Source: a virus. From it: a DNA stretch of 21,511 bases. Both the position numbers and the translations under genes were made by a program. Below, one piece after another: positions 1-5,756 of the stretch. The notes beneath the pieces were generated by a model, which saw only the letters and a list, made by a program, of their open reading frames with translations, made no database searches and had not been told where the DNA came from. The stretch lies in IMG/VR virus record IMGVR_UViG_3300008267_011546, positions 1-21,511 of that record. One strand, given 5' to 3'. Positions within the stretch are counted from its first letter, which is position 1; every line of letters starts with the position of its first letter.

Positions 1-1
1 C

Positions 2-19
2 AAAGATATTTCACTGTGA
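2..19 (+). CDS. 3' end of an upstream gene (partial)
   Basis: The frame starting at base 2 reads KDISL and stops at TGA 17-19. That stop overlaps the GTG start of the next gene by four bases (GTGA), the tight coupling seen throughout this window. In T4-like phages the gene directly before gp62 is gp44, the large clamp-loader subunit, so this may be its last residues. That identity is inferred only from gene order, because five codons carry no family signal. Confidence 0.35.
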   Translation, partial: KDISL

Positions 20-447
20 GTAAACAGAAAGAAATAAAAGATTTATGGGGGTGGTTAAATGAAATCACCCTCTATAAATCACCAATTGAAAATATTTCGC
101 AAGAATCGTGGGATTCTTGGAACTCTTACATGATCAACAGATACGTATCGATGGATATACGCTACATTGAACTTGTAAACTATATCCAAACTATACCATA
201 CGATAACAAACAGCAAATATATTTAATTTATAGAGAGATGATCCCAAAACAAAAAACGTTTTTCAAGTATTTAAAGACAAGCAAGCGTAGAAAAAACCTT
301 CAAGCAATAGATTATGTAGCTAAACATTTTGAATGTAGCTTAGGTGAAGCAGAAGAATATATGGACATTTTACGTGAACATGGTGTGCGAGGAATTCTTT
401 ACAAAATGGGGGTTGATGATAAAGAAGTAGATAAACTATTAAAATAA
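16..447 (+). CDS. 62: Clamp-loader small subunit, T4 gp62-like
   Basis: Probable small subunit of the phage sliding-clamp loader, which with gp44 uses ATP to load the gp45 clamp onto primed DNA for the replicative polymerase. The 143 residues follow the layout I know from gp62-type proteins of T4-like cyanophages: a short N-terminal helix, the signature WNSYMINRYVSM at residues 35-46, IPKQKTFFKYLK at 76-87, and a C-terminal helical part (about 96-143) with the pattern hFExSxxEAxEYMDIL. T4 gp62 is longer (187 residues), while cyanophage forms are near this size. The start is GTG at 16, overlapping the preceding stop as GTGA. The next gene begins in the TAATG junction. Gene order and motif order support the call; overall identity to T4 is expected to be low. 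Confidence 0.72.
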   Translation: MSKQKEIKDLWGWLNEITLYKSPIENISQESWDSWNSYMINRYVSMDIRYIELVNYIQTIPYDNKQQIYLIYREMIPKQKTFFKYLKTSKRRKNLQAIDYVAKHFECSLGEAEEYMDILREHGVRGILYKMGVDDKEVDKLLK

Positions 448-674
448 TGAAAAGAGAAATTAAGGTTACAGACTCAATTGTTGATTCAATTATTGATCAA
501 TTTGTTTCAAGAGCTATAATGGGGAAGGAAAAATACGGGTGTGGATTAGACCGCACAGATCTTAACCTCCTTGATTATATAAACCACGCTTTAGAAGAAC
601 ATATGGATGCGATTCTATATTTACAAAAAGCTAAAAAAATCCTTGAAGAAGAATATAAAAAGACAGAAAAGTAA
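447..674 (+). CDS. Small MazG-like (all-alpha NTP pyrophosphatase-like) protein
   Basis: This 75-residue, all-helical protein resembles a small phage family often annotated as MazG-like or dATP/dGTP diphosphohydrolase-like. Visible marks are GKEKYGCGLDRTDL at residues 27-40 and HALEEHMDAILYLQKA at 47-62. The EExxD pattern recalls the metal-binding helix of MazG-type enzymes, which hydrolyse nucleoside triphosphates to monophosphates. It covers only about one such helical hairpin, so it would have to act as an oligomer, or it may have lost activity. It overlaps the clamp-loader gene by one base (TAATG), placing it with replication and nucleotide metabolism genes. Family membership is moderately supported; the reaction is inferred. 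Confidence 0.5.
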   Translation: MKREIKVTDSIVDSIIDQFVSRAIMGKEKYGCGLDRTDLNLLDYINHALEEHMDAILYLQKAKKILEEEYKKTEK

Positions 675-675
675 C

Positions 676-685
676 ATATTTATAA
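676..685 (+). promoter_or_regulatory. ATATTTATAA upstream motif, copy 1
   Basis: ATATTTATAA lies directly after a stop codon and 12 bases before the ATG at 698. The same 10-mer or a close variant precedes five other genes here (1417, 17256, 18597, 18828, 19360). I infer a phage promoter element, possibly late; free-standing homing endonuclease genes are often transcribed late in T4-like phages. Confidence 0.4.
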
Positions 686-697
686 GAAACATTAAAT

Positions 698-1417
698 ATG
701 GTGCTGATTTACTTTTTAACTAAAAACAATATCCCTTTTTATGTAGGAAAAACTACTTTGCATTTTTGTAAAAAACGAGAATATAAACATAAAGAAAAGT
801 ATGGTTTTAACATTCAAATGGAAATCCTAGAGGAAGTAGAATATCAAGATTGGAAATTTTGGGAATGTTATTGGATAGAACAATTTAAACAGTGGGGATT
901 TAACTTAAAAAATAAAAATAGTGGTGGTGGAGGTTGTATAAAAATGCCTGAAATCTCTAAAAAATTAATAGGGGATAAAAATAGAAAACCAAAACCATTC
1001 AATTTTAAAGGAACTAAAGGCATTAAATATTCTGAAGAAATTAAACAAAAAATGAGAAAACCAAAACCAGAAGGGTTTGGAGAAAAAATTTCATCTAATA
1101 TTGAACGGAGTAAAAAAATATCTCAAAGTGCTTTAGGTAATACACGAAAAAAAGGAACAACAGAATCTCAACAAGCTAAACTTAACAAAAGTAAAGCTGC
1201 TTTAGGTAAGAAAAAATCATTATCCCATAAACAAAATATGTCTTCTTCAATACTACAAATAGATTTAAATGGTAATCTTGTAAAAAAATGGGATCAAGTT
1301 CAACAACTTCTTCAAAGTAAAATCATTAGCACTGGGACATTATACAAATGTCTTAAAGGCACAAAACAAAATGCTAATGGTTTTATATGGAAATATGAAG
1401 AGACAAAAGGACTCTAA
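698..1417 (+). CDS. GIY-YIG homing endonuclease with NUMOD-type DNA-binding region
   Basis: Free-standing homing endonuclease of the Seg type, a selfish nuclease that cuts phage genomes lacking it and spreads by repair. The N-terminal catalytic domain (about 1-75) has a diverged YFL/YVG pair at 5-7 and 15-17 (IYFLT, FYVGK), Arg27 and the metal-binding Glu61 in YWIEQF. Residues about 85-170 are lysine-rich with repeated KIS/LG and KGTxxS units typical of NUMOD3. Residues 184-234 (ILQIDLNGNLVKKWDQ to GFIWKYEE) match a NUMOD1/IENR1 helix-turn-helix. All catalytic positions appear present, so it is probably active. It sits between two phage genes with its own upstream motif, interrupts nothing visible, and is unusually A-rich. 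Confidence 0.85.
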   Translation: MVLIYFLTKNNIPFYVGKTTLHFCKKREYKHKEKYGFNIQMEILEEVEYQDWKFWECYWIEQFKQWGFNLKNKNSGGGGCIKMPEISKKLIGDKNRKPKPFNFKGTKGIKYSEEIKQKMRKPKPEGFGEKISSNIERSKKISQSALGNTRKKGTTESQQAKLNKSKAALGKKKSLSHKQNMSSSILQIDLNGNLVKKWDQVQQLLQSKIISTGTLYKCLKGTKQNANGFIWKYEETKGL

Positions 1418-1426
1418 TATTTATAA
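1417..1426 (+). promoter_or_regulatory. ATATTTATAA upstream motif, copy 2
   Basis: An exact copy of ATATTTATAA overlaps the last base of the endonuclease stop codon and lies 13 bases before the ATG at 1440. It is identical to the copies at 676 and 17256. The following gene is a candidate virion protein, which suits a late promoter role, but this is inferred from recurrence only. Confidence 0.45.
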
Positions 1427-1439
1427 TAAAATATAAAAA

Positions 1440-1814
1440 ATGGAGAATAAAATTTTTAGTGTACTTGATAAATTAATAAAAAGATTCTCACAAAAAGGAA
1501 ACATAACCCCAGAAGAACTTAAAGAATTAAAAGACTATTTAAAAGAAACAGGTGTTGTTGATTCAGATGAAGATGCAGATAGTTGGATAAGAAATTATAT
1601 CAATAAAAAATACTCCGGAGTTAAAATTTTAAAACCAGGAGAAACAACCAACCCACAAACTATGAATGAAGAAATCCTCCGCATGCAATTACTTTCAGGT
1701 ATAATCACTGAAAGCGAATACAAAGCAAAATTAGAAGAAGCTGAAGAGGAAAAACTAACCTATAATGACTTTGTTCGAATGGTTAGAGACGATATGGGCT
1801 GGAGCAGCACCTGA
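1440..1814 (+). CDS. Candidate virion protein, N-terminal part (frameshifted)
   Basis: I cannot name the family. The 124-residue product is acidic and helical. Residues 75-100 carry a module, MNEEILRMQLLSGIITESEY and onward, that recurs at the N-terminus of the gene at 3241; modules like it are common in uncultured Caudoviricetes proteins. The reading frame appears to break near 1796-1800. Up to FVRMVRDDMG (residues 111-120) it reads well, then ends in WSST and a stop, while the +1 frame continues with GAAPDEYPSDEQIKNRA. Removing one G from the GGG at 1796-1798 would join the two into one protein of about 480 residues. A real frameshift, a sequencing indel and programmed +1 shifting are all possible. 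Met75 (base 1662) could be an alternative start. Confidence 0.6.
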   Translation: MENKIFSVLDKLIKRFSQKGNITPEELKELKDYLKETGVVDSDEDADSWIRNYINKKYSGVKILKPGETTNPQTMNEEILRMQLLSGIITESEYKAKLEEAEEEKLTYNDFVRMVRDDMGWSST

Positions 1815-2892
1815 TGAATATCCAAGTGATGAACAAATAAAAAATAGAGCCAAAGCATACTATGATGAGTATCTTCAAGGTGCTAGTATAGATGATTTAT
1901 TTGAAATCAAATCAAAAGAAACATTAAACGAAAACTTCGTTGGCATCCCTGCTATCAACAATATTTTTGACCGTGAAAAAACCGACTATGAACTTGCATT
2001 CGAGCACTTTACTAAAGGTACTTTATTAAAAGAAAATATTGCTCCTATATATAATATAGTAACTTGGGATGAAGAAAAAGAAGTAGGAACATATCAAGAA
2101 GGGGTTGGTTTTAAACCTAATGAAAACGGTATAAAGATGGGACTTAAAGCCCAAACCGACATACCAGAGGAAACTAAAAAAGAACCAATTGATTTTAGAC
2201 AAGCAGCTAAAGAAGCAGAAAGACTTAGAAAAAATCTTGCAAATCGTAAAGAAATAACAGATGTGCTAGAATCTCTTTTTGAGGGTAAAGGTAAAGTAGA
2301 TAATAAAAAAGAAATATCTACACTATCAACCAAACTTAAAACTTTAGGTTATGGCGCTTTAGCAGGCCTTATATCTGCTGCTCTTCCATTAGCTTTAGTT
2401 AAAGCATCTGGTGGTAATATATCTCTTGACACTATTTTAGCTGCATCTACAGCAGCAGCCGCTAGTGGAGGAGGACTTGCAAGATTCTTAACCTACATAT
2501 CAGACAAAGCATCAGAACCATCCTCTACCAATACAGAATCACTCAACGAAAACTTCGTTGGTATGGGAATGGTTGGAAATATTTTCGATCGTGAAAAAAC
2601 AGATTATGAACTTGCATTTGAACATTTTGCTAAAGGTACTTCATTGAATGAAGCAGAAGTTGAAGATGAAGATATAGCAACCTTTTTAAATAACAATAAA
2701 GAAAAATTACCTAAAGAAATTAAAGGAAAATTTAAAGGAGAAAGGGGAATTGCAACTACAGATATACAAACCCAATATAGAACCTATTTAGTAACAGCAT
2801 CTTTTTCAAAAAATACCCTTAAAGGGAATAACATAAAAGAAGCAACAATAGAAGGAAAAACTATTTATTACACTATTGAAGACTACGGATAA
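1765..2892 (+). CDS. Candidate virion/internal protein with two repeat modules and hydrophobic helices
   Basis: Family not recognised. The product is 375 residues if started at the ATG at 1765, but that start lies inside the preceding gene and is probably artificial; the natural product likely continues from 1440 through a frameshift near 1796-1800. Two 37-residue modules (residues 54-90 and 260-296) match at 29 of 37 positions, sharing LNENFVG and NIFDREKTDYELAFEHF and ending LKE or LNE. Between them lies an alanine/glycine-rich stretch with two candidate membrane helices (about 194-212 and 224-245) around a short linker. The regions at 100-190 and 300-375 are charged. Small phage genes follow closely. 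The LxE endings resemble T4 prohead protease sites, so an internal or membrane-interacting virion protein is plausible but unproven. Confidence 0.6.
   Translation: MTLFEWLETIWAGAAPDEYPSDEQIKNRAKAYYDEYLQGASIDDLFEIKSKETLNENFVGIPAINNIFDREKTDYELAFEHFTKGTLLKENIAPIYNIVTWDEEKEVGTYQEGVGFKPNENGIKMGLKAQTDIPEETKKEPIDFRQAAKEAERLRKNLANRKEITDVLESLFEGKGKVDNKKEISTLSTKLKTLGYGALAGLISAALPLALVKASGGNISLDTILAASTAAAASGGGLARFLTYISDKASEPSSTNTESLNENFVGMGMVGNIFDREKTDYELAFEHFAKGTSLNEAEVEDEDIATFLNNNKEKLPKEIKGKFKGERGIATTDIQTQYRTYLVTASFSKNTLKGNNIKEATIEGKTIYYTIEDYG
1924..2034 (+). repeat. Intragenic module repeat, copy 1 (LNENFVG...FDREKTDYELAFEHF)
   Basis: The first copy of a 37-codon module, with its partner at 2542-2652. 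The proteins agree at 29 of 37 positions, and all five IPAIN/MGMVG positions in the middle differ. Many third-codon differences between the copies point to an old duplication or independent acquisition rather than a recent tandem copy. Confidence 0.85.
2542..2652 (+). repeat. Intragenic module repeat, copy 2
   Basis: The second copy of the module at 1924-2034. It ends in SLNEAE, where LNE followed by Ala matches the T4 gp21 prohead protease preference (hydrophobic-x-Glu, then a small residue). The first copy ends LLKEN. Whether either site is cut cannot be judged from sequence. Confidence 0.85.
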
Positions 2893-2896
2893 AATT

Positions 2897-3133
2897 ATGA
2901 ACCCACAAGACACAATCAAACTAAACGTCCCATTGTTTATTCGCCTCTTAGAATTTGCTAGAGAGGATGCTCAAGGAGATTTAGATTTACATGATATAGC
3001 TGGAAAATCAATTTCATTATCTGAAACCGGCAAAACTTTAACAATGGCTAACTATGATATGATTGTTGGGGGTACACAAGAAGAACTAGACGAAATTCGT
3101 TTATGGCAAGTTAAAGCAGGTATTATAAAATAA
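2897..3133 (+). CDS. Conserved small phage protein, function unknown
   Basis: I choose the ATG at 2897 over a TTG at 2876, because it gives MNPQDTIKLNVPLFIRLLEF, an N-terminus I recognise from small proteins of uncultured T4-like phages, and starts just after the preceding stop. The 78 residues are mainly helical with two recurring pieces, LFIRLLEFAREDAQGDLDLH (residues 14-33) and LTMANYDMIVG near 48-58. There is no signal peptide, membrane segment or catalytic motif. The next gene starts one base after its stop. No function can be assigned; neighbours suggest a late or structural block. Confidence 0.65.
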   Translation: MNPQDTIKLNVPLFIRLLEFAREDAQGDLDLHDIAGKSISLSETGKTLTMANYDMIVGGTQEELDEIRLWQVKAGIIK

Positions 3134-3134
3134 G

Positions 3135-3248
3135 ATGGCAAAGGCAAGAAAAGAAGGTAAACCAAAACGCAATAGAACAAATCTAGCAAAACACCTTAAT
3201 AGAATTGCTCGCAATCAACAATTGCTAAAACAATACGAAAATGGATAA
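3135..3248 (+). CDS. Very small basic protein, unknown
   Basis: A 37-residue frame starts at ATG 3135, one base after the previous stop, and ends by overlapping the next start by eight bases. The product is strongly basic (about 12 Lys/Arg, one Glu visible near each end), beginning MAKARKEGKPKRNR and followed by an amphipathic helix NLAKHLNRIARNQQLLKQY. It could bind nucleic acid or a scaffold. The gapless fit between neighbours is the main evidence that it is real. Confidence 0.55.
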   Translation: MAKARKEGKPKRNRTNLAKHLNRIARNQQLLKQYENG

Positions 3249-3588
3249 AGAAACACTTAGAATGCAAATGTTAGCTGGTATCATCACTGAAAGTGAATAT
3301 GCAGTTAAATTAAATGAAGAAACAGAGCAATCCTTTCAAGATTTTTTTGAAAAATTAGAAGCTAAATTAGAAAAATTTACTGGAGAGGATATGGAAATTG
3401 TGTCTGATGAAAAGAATGAAACTGTTGAAATAGACATTATTCGTAAAAAAAATAGTGTTATGAAAGCTATCGAAACTTGCTTAAAAGAAAACCCCACATA
3501 CATAATAGACCCAAAAAGTAAATTTACATTTCCCGATGGATCTATTTCATTTGAAATCAAAAAAAATCCGATAAATACAAATTCTTAA
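3241..3588 (+). CDS. Protein with N-terminal LRMQMLAGIITESEY module, unknown function
   Basis: A 115-residue acidic protein of unknown function. Residues 5-25 (LRMQMLAGIITESEY, ending KLNEE) nearly duplicate residues 80-101 of the product at 1440, showing a shared N-terminal module followed by unrelated sequence. The rest is predicted helix (about 28-45) followed by an alpha/beta region (51-110) with alternating strand-like segments such as ETVEIDII and SISFEI. The module ends in LNE, similar to prohead-protease sites, so the module may target proteins to the capsid; this is inference. It is the last gene before a strong terminator and overlaps the small basic gene by eight bases. Confidence 0.6.
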   Translation: MDKETLRMQMLAGIITESEYAVKLNEETEQSFQDFFEKLEAKLEKFTGEDMEIVSDEKNETVEIDIIRKKNSVMKAIETCLKENPTYIIDPKSKFTFPDGSISFEIKKNPINTNS

Positions 3589-3591
3589 CTT

Positions 3592-3620
3592 AAAAGGCTT
3601 GCAATTTGCAAGCTTTTTTT
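3592..3620 (+). terminator. Rho-independent terminator
   Basis: The hairpin GCTTGC (3597-3602), loop AATTT, GCAAGC (3608-3613) is followed by seven T (3614-3620), and flanking A/T pairs (AAAAG before, TTTTT after) lengthen the stem. It starts four bases after the stop codon of the preceding gene and closes the first gene block. Confidence 0.88.
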
Positions 3621-3627
3621 GTATCTT
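3599..3627 (+). promoter_or_regulatory. Sigma70-like promoter candidate overlapping the terminator
   Basis: TTGCAA (3599-3604), 17 bases, TATCTT (3622-3627), seven bases before the likely nuclease ATG. Spacing equals that of the candidates at 5237, 15723, 18098 and 19305. The -35 half lies inside the terminator hairpin, so part of the match may be chance. Confidence 0.35.
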
Positions 3628-3633
3628 AAAGTT

Positions 3634-4578
3634 ATGGCCAAAAAGAAAGTTATACCTAAAATTGTACAAGATATCCGTAACAAAATTAAACGTGATATAG
3701 ATTGGGCAAGTGAAAAATCAATTTCATACTCTCAACTCTTAATGTACAATGAATGCCCTAAAAAATATTCTCTACAATATATTGAAGGATTCAAACAATT
3801 TACCTCCACTATCCATACAGTTTTTGGAACCGCATTACACGAGGTAATCCAACATTACCTAACAGCAATGTACGAACAAAGTGGAGCAGCAGCAGATAAA
3901 ATCAACACATCTGAAATGTTTGAAAATGCACTTCGAGAAGAATACGCTAAACAATACAAAGCAAACAACAAACAACATTTTTCTACCCCCGAGGAACTTA
4001 GAGAATTTTATGAGGATGGAGTAGAAATCATTCGTGATTTTGCAAAAAACAGAGGTAAACATTTCTCCAAACGTGGATGGCATTTAGTAGGATGTGAGGT
4101 TCCAATTGTACTATCACCAAACCCAAAATACCCAAACATAGTATATCAAGGTTACCTAGATATAGTAATGTATCATGAGCCAACAAACAGAATTAAAATT
4201 ATAGATTTAAAGACATCCACAAGTGGATGGACAGATAAGCAGAAAAAAGACGAAAACAAACAATATCAACTTATAATCTATAAAAAGTTTTTCTCCGAGC
4301 ATTTTAATTTCCCCGAAGAAAACATTGATGTAGAATTCTTTATTGTAAAACGAAAGTTATATGAAAGTGAAGATTATGTTATTAGAAGAATTCAAACATT
4401 CAAACCGGCAGCAGGTAAAATTAAACTTAAAAGAGCAACAGAATCATTAAACAATTTTATAAACGAGGTGTTTGATCAAAATGGATTTAAAAAAGTAGAT
4501 CACAAACCTAAATTAAATAACAATTGTAAATATTGCCCTTTCCACAAAACTCATTTATGTTCCGCGACTTTTACCTAA
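3634..4578 (+). CDS. PD-(D/E)XK nuclease, RecB/Cas4-like with Fe-S cysteines
   Basis: Probable exonuclease of the RecB/AddB/Cas4 branch, likely acting in phage recombination or DNA processing. Starting at ATG 3634 (a TTG at 3619 adds only five residues) gives 314 residues. The core reads in family order: FGTALHEVIQ with His69, GYLDIV with Asp176, IIDLKTS with Asp191 and Lys193, and QYQLIIYKKF with Gln212 (motif QxxxY). Cys41 in YNECPKKYSLQY, plus Cys298, Cys301 and Cys309 near the C-terminus, match the four-cysteine 4Fe-4S arrangement of AddB, Dna2 and Cas4. No helicase domain is fused and no cas genes are nearby, so a CRISPR role is unlikely. It follows a terminator and precedes a homing endonuclease. 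Confidence 0.85.
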   Translation: MAKKKVIPKIVQDIRNKIKRDIDWASEKSISYSQLLMYNECPKKYSLQYIEGFKQFTSTIHTVFGTALHEVIQHYLTAMYEQSGAAADKINTSEMFENALREEYAKQYKANNKQHFSTPEELREFYEDGVEIIRDFAKNRGKHFSKRGWHLVGCEVPIVLSPNPKYPNIVYQGYLDIVMYHEPTNRIKIIDLKTSTSGWTDKQKKDENKQYQLIIYKKFFSEHFNFPEENIDVEFFIVKRKLYESEDYVIRRIQTFKPAAGKIKLKRATESLNNFINEVFDQNGFKKVDHKPKLNNNCKYCPFHKTHLCSATFT

Positions 4579-4596
4579 TACTCATATATGTATAAT
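4569..4596 (+). promoter_or_regulatory. Promoter candidate before second GIY-YIG gene
   Basis: TTTTAC (4569-4574), 16 bases, TATAAT (4591-4596), placing transcription start about 15 bases before the ATG at 4620. The -10 box is exact; the -35 box is weak. It lies between the nuclease stop and the endonuclease gene. Confidence 0.35.
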
Positions 4597-4619
4597 ACGG
4601 ATATACGAATTTATAACAT

Positions 4620-5057
4620 ATGGAAAAAGGCACAAAAACATACGTATATGGGTTAATAGATGAAAAAAACAATATATTCTATGTGGGGAAATCTTCCCGC
4701 CCAAAATCCCGATTTTATGATCATGTAAGTCATCTAGGGAAATACAATATAAAAATGAAAATATTGGATATATTCTATGATGCGGAAACGTATTGGATAG
4801 AAAAATTCTTATCCGAAGGTCACCCAATAAAAAATAAAGAAATTATATCAACTTTGGAACAATGGGAAATCGGAGAAATATTTAAAGTATCTAAACGTGT
4901 TCCGGCTAAAGTAGAATACAATGGAAAAGTATATTCTTCTTTAAATGTATTGATTAACAGTAAAGATATTCCTTTAAGTGAACACCAAATTAAACAAATT
5001 GTAAAAAACCCAAATTATAAACTAGCAAAACAATACCCAATAAATATAATATCATGA
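4620..5057 (+). CDS. GIY-YIG homing endonuclease (second copy type)
   Basis: A 145-residue free-standing homing endonuclease. VYGLID (9-14) and FYVGK (20-24) form the GIY/YIG pair, Arg31 follows in PKSRFYDH, and Glu61 lies in YWIEKF, so the catalytic set is intact. It shares FYVGK, NI(K/Q)M(K/E)IL and YWIE(K/Q)F with the endonuclease at 698, but has a different, shorter C-terminus. There, VEYNGKVYSSLNVLINS (98-114) resembles an IENR/NUMOD-type DNA-binding unit found after GIY-YIG or HNH domains. It has its own -10-like box and overlaps the following RHH-like gene by four bases (ATGA). Confidence 0.8.
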   Translation: MEKGTKTYVYGLIDEKNNIFYVGKSSRPKSRFYDHVSHLGKYNIKMKILDIFYDAETYWIEKFLSEGHPIKNKEIISTLEQWEIGEIFKVSKRVPAKVEYNGKVYSSLNVLINSKDIPLSEHQIKQIVKNPNYKLAKQYPINIIS

Positions 5058-5254
5058 GTACAGACAAAAACCAAACATTAACAAGTGTCAAAATAGACAA
5101 AGACTTGTTTGAACAATTTAGAGTAGAGTGTATTAAAAGAAAATTTAGCTTCCAAAAATTAAGCGAGCGAGCAATCCATTTGTATTTAACAGATGAGGAA
5201 TTTAGAAAAAAAGTTCACAACCATAGTGATCTATCCTTGGATTCCGAAGATTAA
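5054..5254 (+). CDS. Ribbon-helix-helix-like DNA-binding protein
   Basis: A 66-residue protein whose residues 10-48 have the ribbon-helix-helix pattern: a short strand TSVKIDKDLFEQF, a helix, a turn KRKFSFQKL, then a second helix LSERAIHLYLTD. RHH proteins bind DNA as dimers through the paired strands and often act as repressors. The start overlaps the endonuclease stop as ATGA. It ends 28 bases before the glycan operon, whose promoter-like boxes overlap its 3' end, so it could control that operon or the endonuclease; this is inferred from position only. Confidence 0.5.
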   Translation: MSTDKNQTLTSVKIDKDLFEQFRVECIKRKFSFQKLSERAIHLYLTDEEFRKKVHNHSDLSLDSED

Positions 5255-5265
5255 ATAGTTATATT
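5237..5265 (+). promoter_or_regulatory. Sigma70-like promoter candidate for the glycan operon
   Basis: TTGGAT (5237-5242), exactly 17 bases, TATATT (5260-5265), followed by an expected start about 10 bases before the ATG at 5283. Box spacing and the TATATT sequence match the candidates at 15723 and 18098. No other good promoter is seen for the next 10 kb of coupled genes. Confidence 0.45.
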
Positions 5266-5282
5266 ATACCAAAATAGTTTTT

Positions 5283-5756
5283 ATGAAAGAAAAATTCGGT
5301 TATCTACCAAAAAACGAGCGTAAAAAAATCCTTCTAATATGTGATGATATTAGAGTACACTCGGGAGTAGCAACAGTTGCTCGCGAACTAGTTTTAAACA
5401 CAGCCCAACATTTCAATTGGGTAAATTTAGGGGGAGCCATTCAGCACCCAGAGCAAGGTAAACGCTTTGATCTATCAGAGGATACAAACAAAAATTCGGG
5501 CCTAACGGATTCATCCGTTATTTTATATCCAGTAAATGGATACGGTGATGCAAATATAATTAGACAAATGTTGCAACTGGAAAAACCAGATGCAATTATG
5601 TTAATTACAGATCCTAGGTATTTTGAGTGGTTATTTGCCATTGAAAACGAGATTAGAAAAACATGTCCTATCATTTATTTGAACATCTGGGATGATTTAC
5701 CAACACCATTGTATAATAGAATATGTTCCACACGGGCTAAACGAAAATATTTTTAA
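5283..5756 (+). pseudogene. GT4-type glycosyltransferase, N-terminal part (disrupted)
   Basis: N-terminal Rossmann half of a GT-B glycosyltransferase, first gene of the glycan operon. ILLICDDIRVHSGVATVARE (16-35) is the usual acceptor-side glycine loop, and IMLITDPRYFEWLF and IIYLNIWDDLPTPLYN follow as in intact relatives. After about base 5722 the frame reads RICSTRAKRKYF and stops, while the neighbouring frame continues as IIEYVPHGLNENIF. From memory of this family, about 30-50 residues are normally present between WDD-x-P and YVPHG, so the gene appears to lack roughly 100-150 bases in addition to being out of frame. Real deletion and assembly loss are both possible. The C-terminal half is the next entry. 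Confidence 0.65.

Noticed and set aside
2094-2333. Minus-strand frame of 79 codons
   Set aside because: It is antisense to the repeat-rich gene, Ser/Leu/Phe-biased as expected for the reverse of a Lys/Glu-rich coding sequence, with no upstream signal.
2876-2896. TTG start for the small gene before 3133
   Set aside because: It lies in the preceding coding sequence; the ATG at 2897 gives the recognised N-terminus MNPQDTIKLN.
3619-3633. TTG start five codons before the nuclease ATG
   Set aside because: It lies inside the T run and -10-like box; the ATG at 3634 fits the family start better.
3634-4578. Cas4 of a CRISPR system
   Set aside because: No cas1, cas2 or repeat-spacer array is seen in the window; the nuclease family also serves recombination in phages.
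5700-5730. Translational bypassing (T4 gene 60 type) to explain the split glycosyltransferases
   Set aside because: Bypassing skips inserted sequence; here coding sequence is missing, so a hop cannot restore a full protein.
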